Below, piece after piece: positions 46,181-58,600 of a stretch of 64,000 nucleotides of DNA (positions are counted from its first letter, which is position 1; each line of letters opens with the position of its first letter). Under the pieces are notes generated by a model. The model searched no databases, was not told where the DNA came from, and worked only from the letters and a program-made list of their open reading frames with translations. The stretch is from Undaria pinnatifida. Taxonomy: Eukaryota; Sar; Phaeophyceae; Laminariales; Alariaceae. The stretch covers positions 3,708,416-3,772,415 of the forward strand of contig JABAKD010000030.1 of assembly GCA_012845835.1 (NCBI GenBank), given 5' to 3'. The translations under genes and the position numbers were made by a program.

Positions 46181-49100
46181 TCACTCTGGGGAGCAAAAGA
46201 GCAGCACGAAAATCTGGTCGCACTTGAAGAAAAATAGATGCTTCGTTTCGTGGGTGACGGAGCAACCAAAACTTCGGCCAGACTGTACGGAGCGTGGTGA
46301 AGAGTTGAGCAAGAATCAACGAACGGCGAATAACAGGGTGAAGGTGGGGGGGGGGAGGGGGGGAATGAGGGGGGAGGATGAGGGGGGGGGGGGGCGAGGG
46401 GGGCGAGTGGGGGGGTTGTGGGGAGGGGTAGTGGTGGAGGTATGGTGGGGGGCGGGGGGGGGGGGAGGGGGCGGGGGGGGGGGGCGGGGGGGGCAGGGGG
46501 GGGGAGGGGGGGTTGGGATGGGGGGGGGTGGGGTTAGGTGAGGTGGGGTGGGCGGGATAGGGTTAGGTGGGGTGGCGTGCGGTGGGGTGGGGTGGGGGGG
46601 GATAGGGTTAGGTGGGGGGAGGGGGGGGGGGCGTGAACTTTTTCGATGTTGCTCTTGGGGTCTTAGTCTTGGCCTGATTCTGAGGGGGGCAGAATATTAA
46701 ACGTCGCCTCATCTCAGCGGTGAGGAGTGTTTCATCGAAAGCGGCGAGCTCATTGGCGTAAGCACTCTATATACACCAGGTACTTGGTTAAGGTTCTGGG
46801 AGGCACCAGCACGATCTTCGGCGCTCCAAGCTTTCCTCGCAGCAACGAGTGCCTGTTTGCTGCGACAACGACGGGAAGCCCTGACCGTTCACAGTGATGA
46901 GAATAAACGTGTTTACGAGAGTCGGGTGGACAATCCTGTGATGTGATGTGATCGATGGGAACATGTGAAGCTCTTGACGCCCCAGAAGAATCAACGTCGT
47001 TGCCGGAGTTGTTACGGGGCTTACCATTCTCGAGGCCGGCAATGTGACGTTGGGTAAGGTCGTTATGCCAACACTAGTCGGCAATCCAACCTGCCTGGTT
47101 TGCATACGCACCAAGAGAGCTTCGCCTTTCCCCCAAGTCGGGCTGTACTCGACCGCGAGAAAGAGTGGAATGGCCACGTGTGCGCTTGTTTTTGTGTATA
47201 TCGTGGGTCATGATTGCTGTGGTCCTCCGCAAAGCTTGTTCTACGGGCCCCTCAGATAGTGCTCGGGCGGTTCGTTTCCCATATCTCGGGGGAGTGCGGT
47301 GCCAACAGCTAAAACGGCCAACGAAGCTTGCTATGGCCACTTGAGAGACCGATGCTTTGCTTGCTTGCTGTGGTGTTGCTTACCACGCAATGCCACGACC
47401 CTTCACATTCCTCGTCAAAATGCTTCTTGACGTCCGTGGCTATGTCCTTCTCGACGTCGTACTTGTCCATCGCCAGGCACACCCGACGTTTCGCCTTCTG
47501 CTGCAGGCTTTCCGGAATTTCTGCCACGAGTATCTCGATCTGTGCCAAAAAACGGGCGGTACGGAGACGGCATCCCCAACGTTTGTGCCCATATCGTATA
47601 TATATATGGCTTTTCAGTTCAATGTTAATCAACATTTTTGCCGAAGGCTCAAGACTACATGTTGAAAATACCCAGGGCTTTTCGCCCGTCACGACCCGTC
47701 AGGAGGTTCCCAGAATCTCGCGGTTCGAGTCGGGCCGGGTCAGTATATGACCCTTTTTAAGGAACCCCTTGATAACTAAAATCGATATATAAGGGACTTC
47801 AAAGTTCTCTTCACCGTTTTTCCCCACTTGAAAGGAATCTCGTGCCTTGTAGTAGGCGGCAGCGTGCAATAAGGAACCCCACGTCCCTTACCAGGTATGA
47901 AGGGACCACACAATTTTCCGCTTGAAAAATGTCACATAGACTGCCACAAAATCTCAAGAGGGGCCAATTCTCGTTCGTACAGGCAGACGATAACACCTAC
48001 CAGCAGCTACAAAGGGGACGACTGTTATGAATCACAACGCCGCAACGGGAGAGCGGGGATACCATGACATCGGTATGTAAGGGACCCTGCCGCCCCGACG
48101 CACTATGGCCTCTTCCAAGCGGCCACCGACTGTAGTAATCTATTGATAATGTTGTTGACGGAGATGGCGAGTTCACTCACACACGGATACATTCTCCGGC
48201 AGAGTTACACCCTTTTGTCGCCGGGGCTCTTTAACCTGAGAAGAGAACGCCATGATATGTATATATTATACTGATTTTAAGACGCGAGCTACGATAGAGG
48301 AGAACCATTTTTCTTCTGAGGCTCCTCAATTTTGGGAGCTCAAGACCTCTCCCAAAAGCTGATTTGGAGCGAAAATAATACAACTCCTGCCCGGTGAAAA
48401 ATCCCACGGCCTAGGTACACAACGAGAAATCATGCCAAAAAAAAATTGCCTATTATTTTTTTTTTCCGACGATTTTGGGTTAAGGAGCCCCGTCATTGAG
48501 AAAAACAAAATAGCCAAAATAAGGTATACCTCTACATCGCAGCAGTTCGAGTTCGCCCGAGAGCATGGCTTCGCCAGAAAAGAGGTATACCTTAGTATGG
48601 CGTACTTACGACGATTTTGGGTTAAGGAGCCCCGTCATTCAGAAAACGTTATCGCCAGAAAGAGGTATACCTTAATATGGCGTATTTACGACGATTCTGG
48701 GTTAAGGAGCCCCGTCATTCAGAAAACGTTATCGACAGAAAGGGGTATACCTTAACATGGCGTATTTACGACGATTTTGGGTTAAGGAGCCCCCGTCATT
48801 CAGAAAACGTTATCGCCAGAAAGAGGTATACCTCTATCGTAGCACGCGTCACTGATTTTAAGACGAATGAAATACCAAGGCTACCTACGGTATTACTATC
48901 AATACGTGGTATACGGTTTAGTTTGGGTAAGCTATTGGTTAACCTGTTGCAGCAAGTGGTCAAACGGACCAATACCCCACTCATTCCTCAACAAATGGCG
49001 TCGTCGACAGAACCATGTTTTTGTTGCGGTCGTGGGTTCGAATCCCGCCATCCACCACACATAATAAACTTTTTCAGACTTTCCCCATGCATGTCGAACT

Positions 49101-50591
49101 TGAAAAATACTCCCCCCGGTACCCCCAGGAAATGAAACCGCTTGGATGTTGACGGGTCCGCCCGTATATCCGGCCGACCTGCTATCCCGCCGTTCAAGGG
49201 GGAAGAGTGTTATAAGGCTTAGTTTGGGTAAGCTATTGGTTAACCTTTTGCAAGTGGCCAAACGGACTAATGCCCCACTAGTCTAATACCTTATAAAAAA
49301 AAGGGGGATGTCATGATGATGCTGCGATGATGTTATGATATAACCCCACGTTTACTTGTGGATTTGAGTTAGTCGCACGAGCGACTCTCTCTGTGTACCT
49401 CACGGGAAAAAAAGACATCATCATCATCATCATCATCAGGCGATTTATTTTGGCGCAGCGAACCTTTTTCTTGCCATTCCATCGCGGAATTCACACGCCG
49501 CTTTGGAAACATCACGAAAGCTTAAGATCGCCAAGGAACAGGTGGGCCAAAGCTCTACAAAAAAAAACAGTGAACGTCCCACCGTAGCCTGGGTTGAAAG
49601 TGCAACCTGATCAACAAACCTCATAGCCTAGGTGTACACACAAAATCTCATTTTTTTCTGTAGCCTGAAACAATAGTGGCATTCCGACGAACACCAAAAA
49701 AACAGTGACCGCCCCACCGCAGCCTGGGTTGAAAGGGCAACCTGATCAACAAACCTCATGGCCTAGTTGTACACACAAAATACTCAATTGCAAGGGTATG
49801 GATTTACAAGCAGTAGGTATCGATCGAAACCCTTGCAAGTATATCTCATACAAAATTGTGAGTAGTATATAGATCGATACCCTTGAGAACCTATTAAATT
49901 GGGCGATAGGCACCGATCGATACCCTTGCAAAACCTAAACAAGAATTTGGTGGCATTCCGACGAACCCCTTTAGAGCCCCCAAAATCCCTCCCTATACTG
50001 AATTCAAGTAAATGTGTCCCCCAAAAGGGGTTCCAGTGGAAAATGCGTTATTAAGGAGCCTCGTCCTTACTCATAAAATGTTGTCCCCAAAACGCACCGC
50101 CTCTATCGCGAGGCCCACGCGAGGTTACGGCCTGCGGTAAGCTCTGAGGTAGGAACGCACGACGATCACAAAATGTGTTGGTATTGAAAGTGCTTCGGGC
50201 AGGGGTGTTCTCGGGCGGTGCGGGTGTCTGTCGCGCAACACGTGGTGGAGTGCTTGCTCTTCTTCATACGGCACGCAGTCGTATTTTGCGACCACAGAGA
50301 GCTTTCGATTCTCTAGAGTGTTAAGGTTGGTGCGGACACTGCTGCGTGTATATACTATGTGCTCAGGGCTGGATGTATGAGGTATGAGGGGTAGAAATGA
50401 TATACACATAGTCTAGACTACTAGTCTACACAGCAGAAAAATACTCGAAATGGTCAGAAATTGCCGCTACTACTGAAGCAACGAAGAGAGCATGGTGCAA
50501 TCGGCAAAAAAGAGAGCTCCACTCTTCTCACCGTCCTCTCCGTGACCGGCTCTTGCCCCTCCGTGCCCGCCAGCTCATCTGCGTCCGCCAT
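46181..50591 (-). CDS. DYNLL: Dynein light chain, LC8 type
   Basis: Three exons in phase 0: 50591-50532 (MADADELAGTEGQEPVTERT, donor ACG|GTGAGA), 47539-47384 (acceptor TTTTTTGGCACAG, donor GTG|GTAAGC) and 46282-46181, giving 105 residues. LC8 landmarks in order: EIPESLQQKA, DKYDVEKDIATDVKKHFDEE, SWHCV, SGRSFGCSVTHETKH and a terminal strand LFFFKCDQIFVLLFC. LC8 proteins are homodimeric hub proteins of dynein and myosin V complexes (family knowledge). The length exceeds canonical LC8 (89 residues) by an acidic N-terminal extension. The C terminus is diverged: the usual YLGQ is KCDQ and the terminal K-S-G is CSPE. It could therefore be a flagellar or divergent paralogue. A C-rich tract fills the end of intron 2. 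Confidence 0.82.
46342..46640 (+). repeat. G-rich tract (C-rich on the sense strand of the dynein light chain gene)
   Basis: About 300 bases, mostly G, with GGGATAGGGTTAGGTGGGG units. Read with the gene it is C-rich and ends about 60 nt before the acceptor of the last exon. It is strongly G-quadruplex-prone on the plus strand. The telomere-like TAGGG units are too few to call telomeric. Confidence 0.85.
48281..48851 (+). mobile_element. MITE-like element, family 3, expanded copy
   Basis: Terminal inverted repeats ACGCGAGCTACGATAGAGG and CCTCTATCGTAGCACGCGT. The interior has a 78-80-bp unit (GGTATACCTTA, TATGGCGTA, GGGTTAAGGAGCC, ATTCAGAAAACGTTATCG) repeated three times, with a partial fourth, so the element is twice as long as its relative at 35186. 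It lies in intron 1 of the dynein light chain gene. Confidence 0.75.
48873..49592 (-). mobile_element. MITE-like element, family 2, split by another insertion
   Basis: The left end CCAAGGCTACCTACGGTA and right end CACCGTAGCCTGGG flank family 2 text (GATGTTATGATATA, CGCACGAGCGAC, CCATTCCATCGCGG). The element with terminal direct repeats at 48905-49290 sits within it, near the left end. Confidence 0.5.
48905..49290 (+). mobile_element. Short element with terminal direct repeats, copy 2
   Basis: TTTAGTTTGGGTAAGCTATT at about 48916 and CTTAGTTTGGGTAAGCTATT at about 49217 start the two terminal repeats. The interior GTCGTGGGTTCGAATCCC and CCGTATATCCGGCCGACCTG matches the copy at 30963. Confidence 0.65.
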
Positions 50592-53500
50592 GATCACCTC
50601 AAAACCCAATCAATGCTCAAAACCCCGCGACGTAAGCTGTCCTGACTTCCTCCCAAGCAGTTGCTTGCTTTCCTGAGCAAATTGATTGAAAGATACGATG
50701 GGGCGAGGTCCGATCGAACGCACCAACAACACACCACAACACACAAGGCTGCCGTAAATACCAATTACCGTGCGCAGGAATTGGGGGTTTGGGCATGCAG
50801 TGGGAAACCCATCTGGCAAAAGCGAAGCTCACTGGCTGATAGAATGCACACGCACCGTTTTATCAGCGGGCCCCGTCGCCGAGGCTCCGTCTCTCGACGT
50901 CGACGTGCTGCTGTATTTTGCTTATTACGTGCGATGCTTGCACGTGGCGAAAGGCGTTCGTTCTTGAATCGATGCATATCATTTGATACGATACTGTATA
51001 CTGGTAACATAGTACCAAGTAAGTATATCATACCACAGATGTATCGGGTGTACCAGGTAGTAGGTGTATCGGGTGTATTCGTACGAGTACGGGAATATTT
51101 TAGAGCGGTCTGTCTTGTTGCTTTTCCAACATCGCGTTCCAGGGACACACACACCTCGATCTATCAATCTGTTGGGAGCTCCATCCAAGCGCGTGGCCGC
51201 TTCTTTGTCCAGACTGTACAGGCAAAGAGGGAGCAAGGGAGAGAGAGAGACCTACTCGCCTACGCAGTGCCAGGTAGGTGTCATAGATCACGATGAATGC
51301 CAGAAATTGGAGGAAAACCGTTTGCCGTTATTTTTTCGACAGTGCCGGATCGGCTCTGCTTGGGATCTTGGATCTTTGATCTTTCTTTGCTTTGCATGCC
51401 CGCAAGAAGAAGAGGCTGCTTGTGGCTGTTTGCTCTTTTGGGGGGCGCCAAGGCTGCTGTGTGGGGGTTTGACGCGAGATATTTTCTCTCGCTACTCGCA
51501 CTCACTACGCGGTGGTTTCAGTACCTCTAACAGCAGCAACTACTGTATGTACGTACGTTGGATACCAGGTATAGTCTATAACAACAATAATAATAATAAT
51601 AATACCCCTACAAACTACCAGGTACCTGGCATCTTGTATCTGACAAATTTGGGCTTTCTGCCCGCCTGTCTCAGTTTTTCATGTTACGTTGCACTTTATT
51701 TAGATTGCGAGAGATCAGCTCAAGATGGTGCTTTCGCCGTGTACGTGGTACTTGCACACTACACAAATACATATGATACGGTGGTAGAATACGTGCGCTG
51801 TAATGCAGCGCTCCAACGATATGCGTTTGGCGTGCTGTTCCCCAGCGTGCCGCTCCATCAATTTAATTAGGTTGGACGGTCGTACGAGGAGGCGATACCA
51901 CAATCGATCAATGGCAACCTAAAGAACAACTGCTGCTGCTATTGTTGCTACAAGAATACGGGCGTATTCGAAAGATAGCACATACTCGTATATCTGTAAA
52001 AACGAGCGGCCGGTGTATCGCGCAACTTGCAAAGTATTGACCCTGAATTGTCGAACTCACAGCTGCTGCTGCTGCTGCTGGCGCCGTTGTTAGAATAACC
52101 TTATAAAATGATTAGACCAATAAATTCGTAGTTTTTGCTTTTTTTGGGTCTCTCCGCCATGCAATAATTCGACGCGAGTCGACGAGGGAAGAACATAATA
52201 TAAATAATAATGCTGATATTTTCTCGCGATAAAAATGAAGGCGTTATTACACCGTAGTGGGGACGGGGGAGGAGGGGCCGCTATGTGACCCCGGACCTGA
52301 GCTACTACCGGGAGGGAGCGCGATAAGAGTAATGCGAGGATAACCAATGGAATAAAGACAAAAAAAAACGCAAAATAGTAATAATAATGATGATTATGGG
52401 CCTTAATCGCCATATTGTAGGTAAAATTGTGCTAGCACTGTGTCCAGGGCGGTCATTGGCATATCTATATCTTCAAGGATAACTACATCTTCTGTATAAA
52501 CCCGCGATCGGAGCATCGCCCAGCAGCTTGCATTTGAAGATGAGCATCGACCCTTACATTTATCGAACTCACAGCTAGCTAGCTGACGTATTTGGTACGT
52601 TTTTTTTTTTTCTTAAATCAAGGAACTAAATAAAAAAATGTCGTCATGACCATGACGGCATAAAAATTCAGCCACACCAAGTACAAACGGGCGGGAAAAC
52701 GCGCAAACTAACATGGAGATGGACAGTCTCAAAAGAAAAACACCCTGGTATGATCCGACATATAATATGTACTCGTACGACAGTACTTCGAAAGTATGTG
52801 GCCAATTAACTGCAACGAAAAAAAAAAGCGGTTCACGTCGAGCAAGTTCTTACGGGCGTGCAAGAAAACGAAAAAAAAAAAGACACCACGAGAGACACTA
52901 AAATAATAGGTACATGAACAATTGAATCACACAGAAGAAGCCTTCTAAATATCTATTTTACGAATACAACCTCCGCTCGCAAACAACTCTACAATAAACC
53001 TCTAACAGAGAGAACGTTTTTGTTCGTGCCTGCAGCTTTTCATCAGACCAGAGACGCCCTCTTGAGAACACAAGTAGTACTTCCAATTGCGGGGAGGAAA
53101 AAAACAAGCGTTTTCATCTTTTTACAGTCCTAACCCTCCGACTTCCTGGTGGGTCGCGGGCAAAGTCCGTGTTGACGAAAAACATCGAAACATCGCTTCC
53201 GACAAAAAAATCAACCTGTACCATATCATACCGAGCAGGTAAACAAAAACAGCGATGCTCCCTTCCCCAACCCCTTCCCTACCCCCCTCGTGCTGTCGTG
53301 ATTCTATCGACACTAATAGTACTCGTCGCCCAAAAACGGAATAAAGCGCGTAATGCAAACTCCAAACCACCAACAATAAAAACGTAAAAACGCACAAAAA
53401 ACACACTGCTGTAGATTCAGCCAGCCGCGCGCCCTTCTCCACCCGTGCCGGCTACCGCATCATTCGCTTCGTACCCCAACCTAACCAAACCGAACCAACT

Positions 53501-55339
53501 CTACCTTCGCTTGTTTCGCGTAGGAACGAACGTCGAAAAAATACACGTTACATGTGACCTACACCGTGGGAGGGGGGAGGCGAGCGGGGGGGGGGGGGGG
53601 GGGGGGGGGGCAATACCCGCCGGTCTTGATATATATGTACAGCAGTAGAGATTCCCTTATAGCACTGGTTGGGTAGTACCGGCTGCCCGCCAAAGTGCCT
53701 GTGAAATCGTTTGCCACAGATGGGAATAACCAGTAGTGGCAGTATGCGGAGCAGCGCCGGCTGCCGCTATTGTGCCGGTATTTACGGCACTATAGCGGCA
53801 ACCGGCACTATAAAGCGACCACCGCTGTACTGGCACTGACGGGTTCTTCACACTCGCGCCGAAGTTGGTCGCTGCGGGATCAAGGAATTGCCGCTATTTT
53901 TCCTTACGAACCCGTTTGGAACTGCAAAAGTACCCCGCACGAATACCCTTCGTTTTGTTCCCAAAAGACGTGGGTGCATTTCTAAAAGGCAACAGACACG
54001 GAGAGCCATCGACAGGGCTGTGTGTGTGCAACCCGCAGGTACTTGCTACCAGGCGGTCCATAATTCGGACAGGATACCGATTCCCACTTGACAATCTAGA
54101 TCTTTCTGGGAAGATCTGTATGGTCTTAGCTCCTGTTACCGGGTGGGGGCCGTACGATCTGTATGATCTAGCAAACATTTGCTGGGTTGGATCTAAACTA
54201 CGCATACAGATCCTGCACAGCATCTCACAACGGGAGCTATAGGATTTACTGCCGTAGACGATCTAGATCATCTAGATCGCGATGCGCATACAGCGCCTTA
54301 GACAAACGACGCGGTAAGACTGCATGGGTAGCAAAAGAAAAACGCACACCCCGCACAGAGGAGGAAATAAAAAAGCGAACGCGCCGTACCGAACAAATGA
54401 ACCCCCCCTTGCAGACGACCGGACAACAAAAAAAAAAGTGCGTATAAGAGCCCGAATATTACCTTACCCACCAAGAGCTATTAGCTACCCACGTGTCCGG
54501 ATATTTAAGGACCGTTCAGATATCAATATGAATACCGCACGGTTCTTATATATCCGGACAAAGTGGAAAATACTAGATTAAGATGATAGCTATAAGAGCA
54601 ACCTGGTACGATTTGTCCGGAATTACATGGACCGTTTAGGTACTATCAATAATAAATCATATTTCCGGACATATTGGAATAGACTACTACTGTCCAGGGA
54701 GAAGAAATCTCTGGAGGCAGAAATCTCTGCAAGTACAGAGTAAAGCGATACGGAAAGTCCGTACTCTTGTGACACGGAACAAAAAAAAAAAAAAAAAAAA
54801 AAACAGCAGCGCCTTTCCAGGAGGTAAACCGACTTACACTTCCAAGTTTCCCGCGACCTACGAAAGAACTCCCCTCGAGCAAAAACGGAAGCGGGGGAAA
54901 AAAAAACGACACAAAAGAAAAACAAAAAAAAAACGGTAAAAAAACCGTAGTAAGTGAACGACACCGACAGTAACACCCCCCCCAAAAAAAACAAAAAACA
55001 ACAATCGAGCAGCACGAAAACAAATCCGGCCCGCCCGAAAAAAAAATCCATACGATTTCGTAATGACCACCGACGGGACAATATATCGCGAGCGAGCGAC
55101 ACATGTGACAACACCACGACTTGTGTTTTTTCGCGTGCTATTAACCAGCCGTAGGATACATCACAGCACCGAACCGCACCGTAGGATTTACAATATCCGA
55201 AAAACCGCACCGAACCTCACCGTAAGGTTTCCGCATTCTTGAAAACGCCACCGAACCGGACCGTACGATTTTCGATCTGAAAAAACCGCGCCGTGCACGG
55301 ACGGATAACCGTGAAGAACCCTGTAAAATAACAGCTGTG
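50592..55339. other. Gene-poor spacer
   Basis: No supported gene between the dynein light chain start and the SEC14 gene. It holds an (AAT)n tract at 51585-51603, TACCAGGTA-like motifs (51.0-51.6 kb), a G run at 53588-53610, a 23-base A run at 54781 and the dispersed repeat below. Frames seen here are A/T- or homopolymer-driven. Confidence 0.6.
54060..54285 (+). repeat. Dispersed repeat copy (partner at 7920-8098)
   Basis: Shares TGTTACCGGGTGGGGGCCGT-like text, GTACGATCTGTATGATCTAGC and CAGATCCTGCACAGCAT. Ends in GATCTAGATCATCTAGATCG. Confidence 0.5.
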
Positions 55340-55680
55340 CTCACCCGGGATCAAACCAACAGTTACACAAGCCTTGTTGCTGCAGCGCGGACTAAACCAA
55401 TAGGTATGCCTTGCTTACAGCGGGGTTAAACCAATGGATATGCCTCGTTGCCGTAAAACGGGGGCCAAACCAATAGATATGCCTTGTTGCACTATTAATA
55501 GCGACGTCAAATCAACAGATAAAGCCTTGTTGCTATAGCAAGGTCACGCCAACAGGTAAACCTTGTTAACCAACAGGTAACCTTGTTGCTACAGCGGAGT
55601 CAAACCAAAAGGCAAGTCTTGCTGCTATATCGCGAGATCAAACCAATAGGTACGCCTTGTTGCTATAGCGGAAAGGGTCG
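55340..55680. repeat. Minisatellite of about 38-45 bp at the 3' end of the SEC14 gene
   Basis: About eight units built from CCTTGTTGCTATAGCGG, TCAAACCAATAGGTA and variants. The last unit overlaps the inferred end of the SEC14 reading frame. Confidence 0.75.
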
Positions 55681-58600
55681 AGTCCGCCGGGCAGCGTCGA
55701 CGGCAAATAGGAAGGGTCCACGTGTCTGGCTAGCCGAGCGGGCGCCTCCTTCTTCGTGAGGAACGAGATTTTATCCTTGGTGCGGTCGTCGAGCACAGCA
55801 GAGATTATCTGCAACGCGGAAAAAAGGCAGGTGGGGGAGAAGGAGGAACCGGCCGGCGTGTAGGATATTAATAGATGAGGCGTTTCGCCGGGGGGGGGGG
55901 TACCCATCACCATGCACGGCTGTAGTCGTCAAACCATAGAGGGGGGGGGGGGGGCATCGGCGCTCACGAACAAGGCGAAGATGCCACTTACTTGATACTT
56001 CGGCGTTCGAGAAACGCCCCCAAGTGCATTCGGAAACCTTTTAGACTGGCGGATACCATAAAGGGGCATCACAAAAAAGCGCGTGCCATGTAACAGTCGG
56101 TACCGGAGAACATCGTTCACGGAATATAACGAGCTTTTTCGAGCTTTGCTCTGAAAACGATTACTCACCTTCCACACCAGCGCGACGGGGCCGCCGGAGT
56201 TCACCATGACCACGTACCCGAGGCGCATCGGGTAGTGCTTCTGCATGGCACGGAAGGCCGTCTTCAGCATCGCCAAAGGGGGGGTCTTGGAGGGACCGAA
56301 GCCCTTGCAGTCGACGATAACCGCAAATTGAGTCTGCCCCCGGGGCAGCATGGTCCTCGCCCTCTCTAGCGTGTAAAACAGCAGTTTCAGCCCCTGCACA
56401 ACACAAAAAGGCGGGTACTAAATCGTAAAAAATGCGTGCGGACCAGAGCAACAGCTTGGGCCCCTGCACATACAGACTACAAAGAAAGGGGAGTAAAAGG
56501 AAGTTAACTACCAAGCAGTTTTTGGCTTCGGGGGAGATGAAACCTTCAACCGAGTACACGAGAGCTGTGGGCGAGATACAACTAATTAACCGCTACAGCG
56601 GGTACCCCGATTAAAGAGCGCCCAGGATAAGAGCAATCGGGACATAAAAGCGGTCAAATCGGCATGTCCCCCTATACTAAAAGAGCTACGTATTTCCCGC
56701 TACAGACAGATGTGGCGCTTGTTTCGGCTTCTCACGGGGCGCTCTTAAATCGAGTACCCACTGTACACCATGTGCCCTTCGGGATGTGGTTGGCTTGAAA
56801 GAACCGGGGGTGTCTTAAGTTGACAAAGAGGGAAAATGCTAATAAAAACTGAACAAAAAAAAAAAACGCCACCGCGCAAGTAACAACGACAAACCCAAAC
56901 GAGTTAATAGTTAGGTCTATACCACTCTGGAATAAAACATAAGAACCGTTTCGTATTCATATTAACACCCCAACGGTCCCTACATTGCTGCCCAGAGTCG
57001 TATGTATACCTGGTATATTTCACGACACGATAGCAGTATGGAGCAACGGACTCTCGCCACGTTGGAAAATGCAAGAGGGGAGACAGTAGAACACGAGGCC
57101 TTCAGGGTTCGTCTTTTTTAATGGGCTTGTATCACATCCTTGCCACATCTATTTACAAACCCATAAAAAAAACGGTCCCTGCCCTTTAGGTGCAAGCTCG
57201 CATGCCACAAGCCACTCGGGATTACGCACGAAGCGCGGTGTACTCTTTTCGCTCTCGCGCAAATTTGCAGCAATCAGCACCCGCCACAAGCAACCCCAAA
57301 AAACGCAACGTGCGCCAATCCCCAAAGACCAAATGTCAAATACCGGCACACAACAAACGATCCGGTAGGAAGGTGCACAACTTTCTTTCTGACAAAAGAA
57401 AACTCACTTAGGAAGCTCCATACTGCTTTAACGCCTTTCTTTGCAATTGGCAACCCGTTTTCGGGAACAAAGTTACTTGGAAATAGTACATGAAGGGGCC
57501 TTTGGGAGGGCTCTGAAGGGGTCAAAGTTGTTAAAAGTGCAGCCCGATGAACGAAAACCCACGGCCTAGGCACGTCACGAAAGCAAAGCGAAAAAACAAG
57601 AACGGAACCCCTACCGATTATATCTCCTTTGGCACTCGATTTATCTTGATTACATGCAGTACAGCGACAAAAAAAAAACGACGAAATATTTTGCCATGTT
57701 TGCAAGCATCTACCCGTACCGTGAGCGCGTACCAGTACGTGTGGCGTCCCAGTACGTGTAGGATCAATGCTGCATTGTTGGCGTCGTCGTTCGGACACCA
57801 ATTTCATCACTGCCAGCTATTACTACTAATAGCAGTGGCCGATGCCGTAAACGTCCATTTTCGTCGCCATTTTTCCCCCTGTACTATAATCAAGGTCTTA
57901 AGCGGGTTATGGGTTAAGAAAGCTCCGTAATTCAAACCAAAAAACAACCAAAAAAGTGCTATGAATCTCTATCGCAAGACGCAAAAAAAAAAGCAACAAG
58001 CAAAAAGCAACAAGCAACACACGAAGCCAAAACCAAAACCAAAACCAAAAAAAGGCCCCACGCAGCAAAAGCAACACCCAACGTACAACGTGCCCCCCCC
58101 TCCCCCCCCCCCCGGTCAGTCACCGATCGCGCAAACACCCCTCCCTTCTCGGGAGCATCGCCAACACCCCAAGACCGAAAACACGCATCAGACAAGGTGC
58201 AACTCCCGGCATATACACCCAAAAGATTCTGAGCATTGCCTCCACCCAACTACATTGTGTACGGCCTAGCCACCGTATTATTACCATGAATACTATGAAA
58301 AACGAAAAAACATCAGTGGTCAACGCATAGCCAACCAACTGTGGGTGTGTTTTTTCGGATCGCCCGCAACTAAAACGCCATTACATCTTGCTTATGGGGA
58401 GTGGGCAGGGTGACACCGACCATGTCGGGTGGGGATACATACTATATGTCATGCATTTCCTTCCACAGCTGTCAGATTTTGTCCCCCTCAGAAACGGGTT
58501 TCACAGTTTCGGCGCACAGACTGCCTAACATCACCCTATTGACCCTGATAGCTACACTGTAGTTGCAAGGGGAGTCGCCGACCTATATCCTTAATGAGGA

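Noticed and set aside
48540-48850. CRISPR-like spaced repeats
   Set aside because: The 78-80-bp units are direct tandem copies inside a MITE with no unique spacers and no cas genes; the genome is eukaryotic.
54623-55210. Minus-strand Phe/Cys-rich ORF
   Set aside because: It is driven by A-runs and shows no codon balance or motif.
57274-57810. Minus-strand 178-codon ORF
   Set aside because: It overlaps dispersed repeat text (GGCAACCCGTTTTCGGGAAC type) also seen at 31.6 and 35.1 kb and lacks any conserved motif; it lies in a SEC14 intron.
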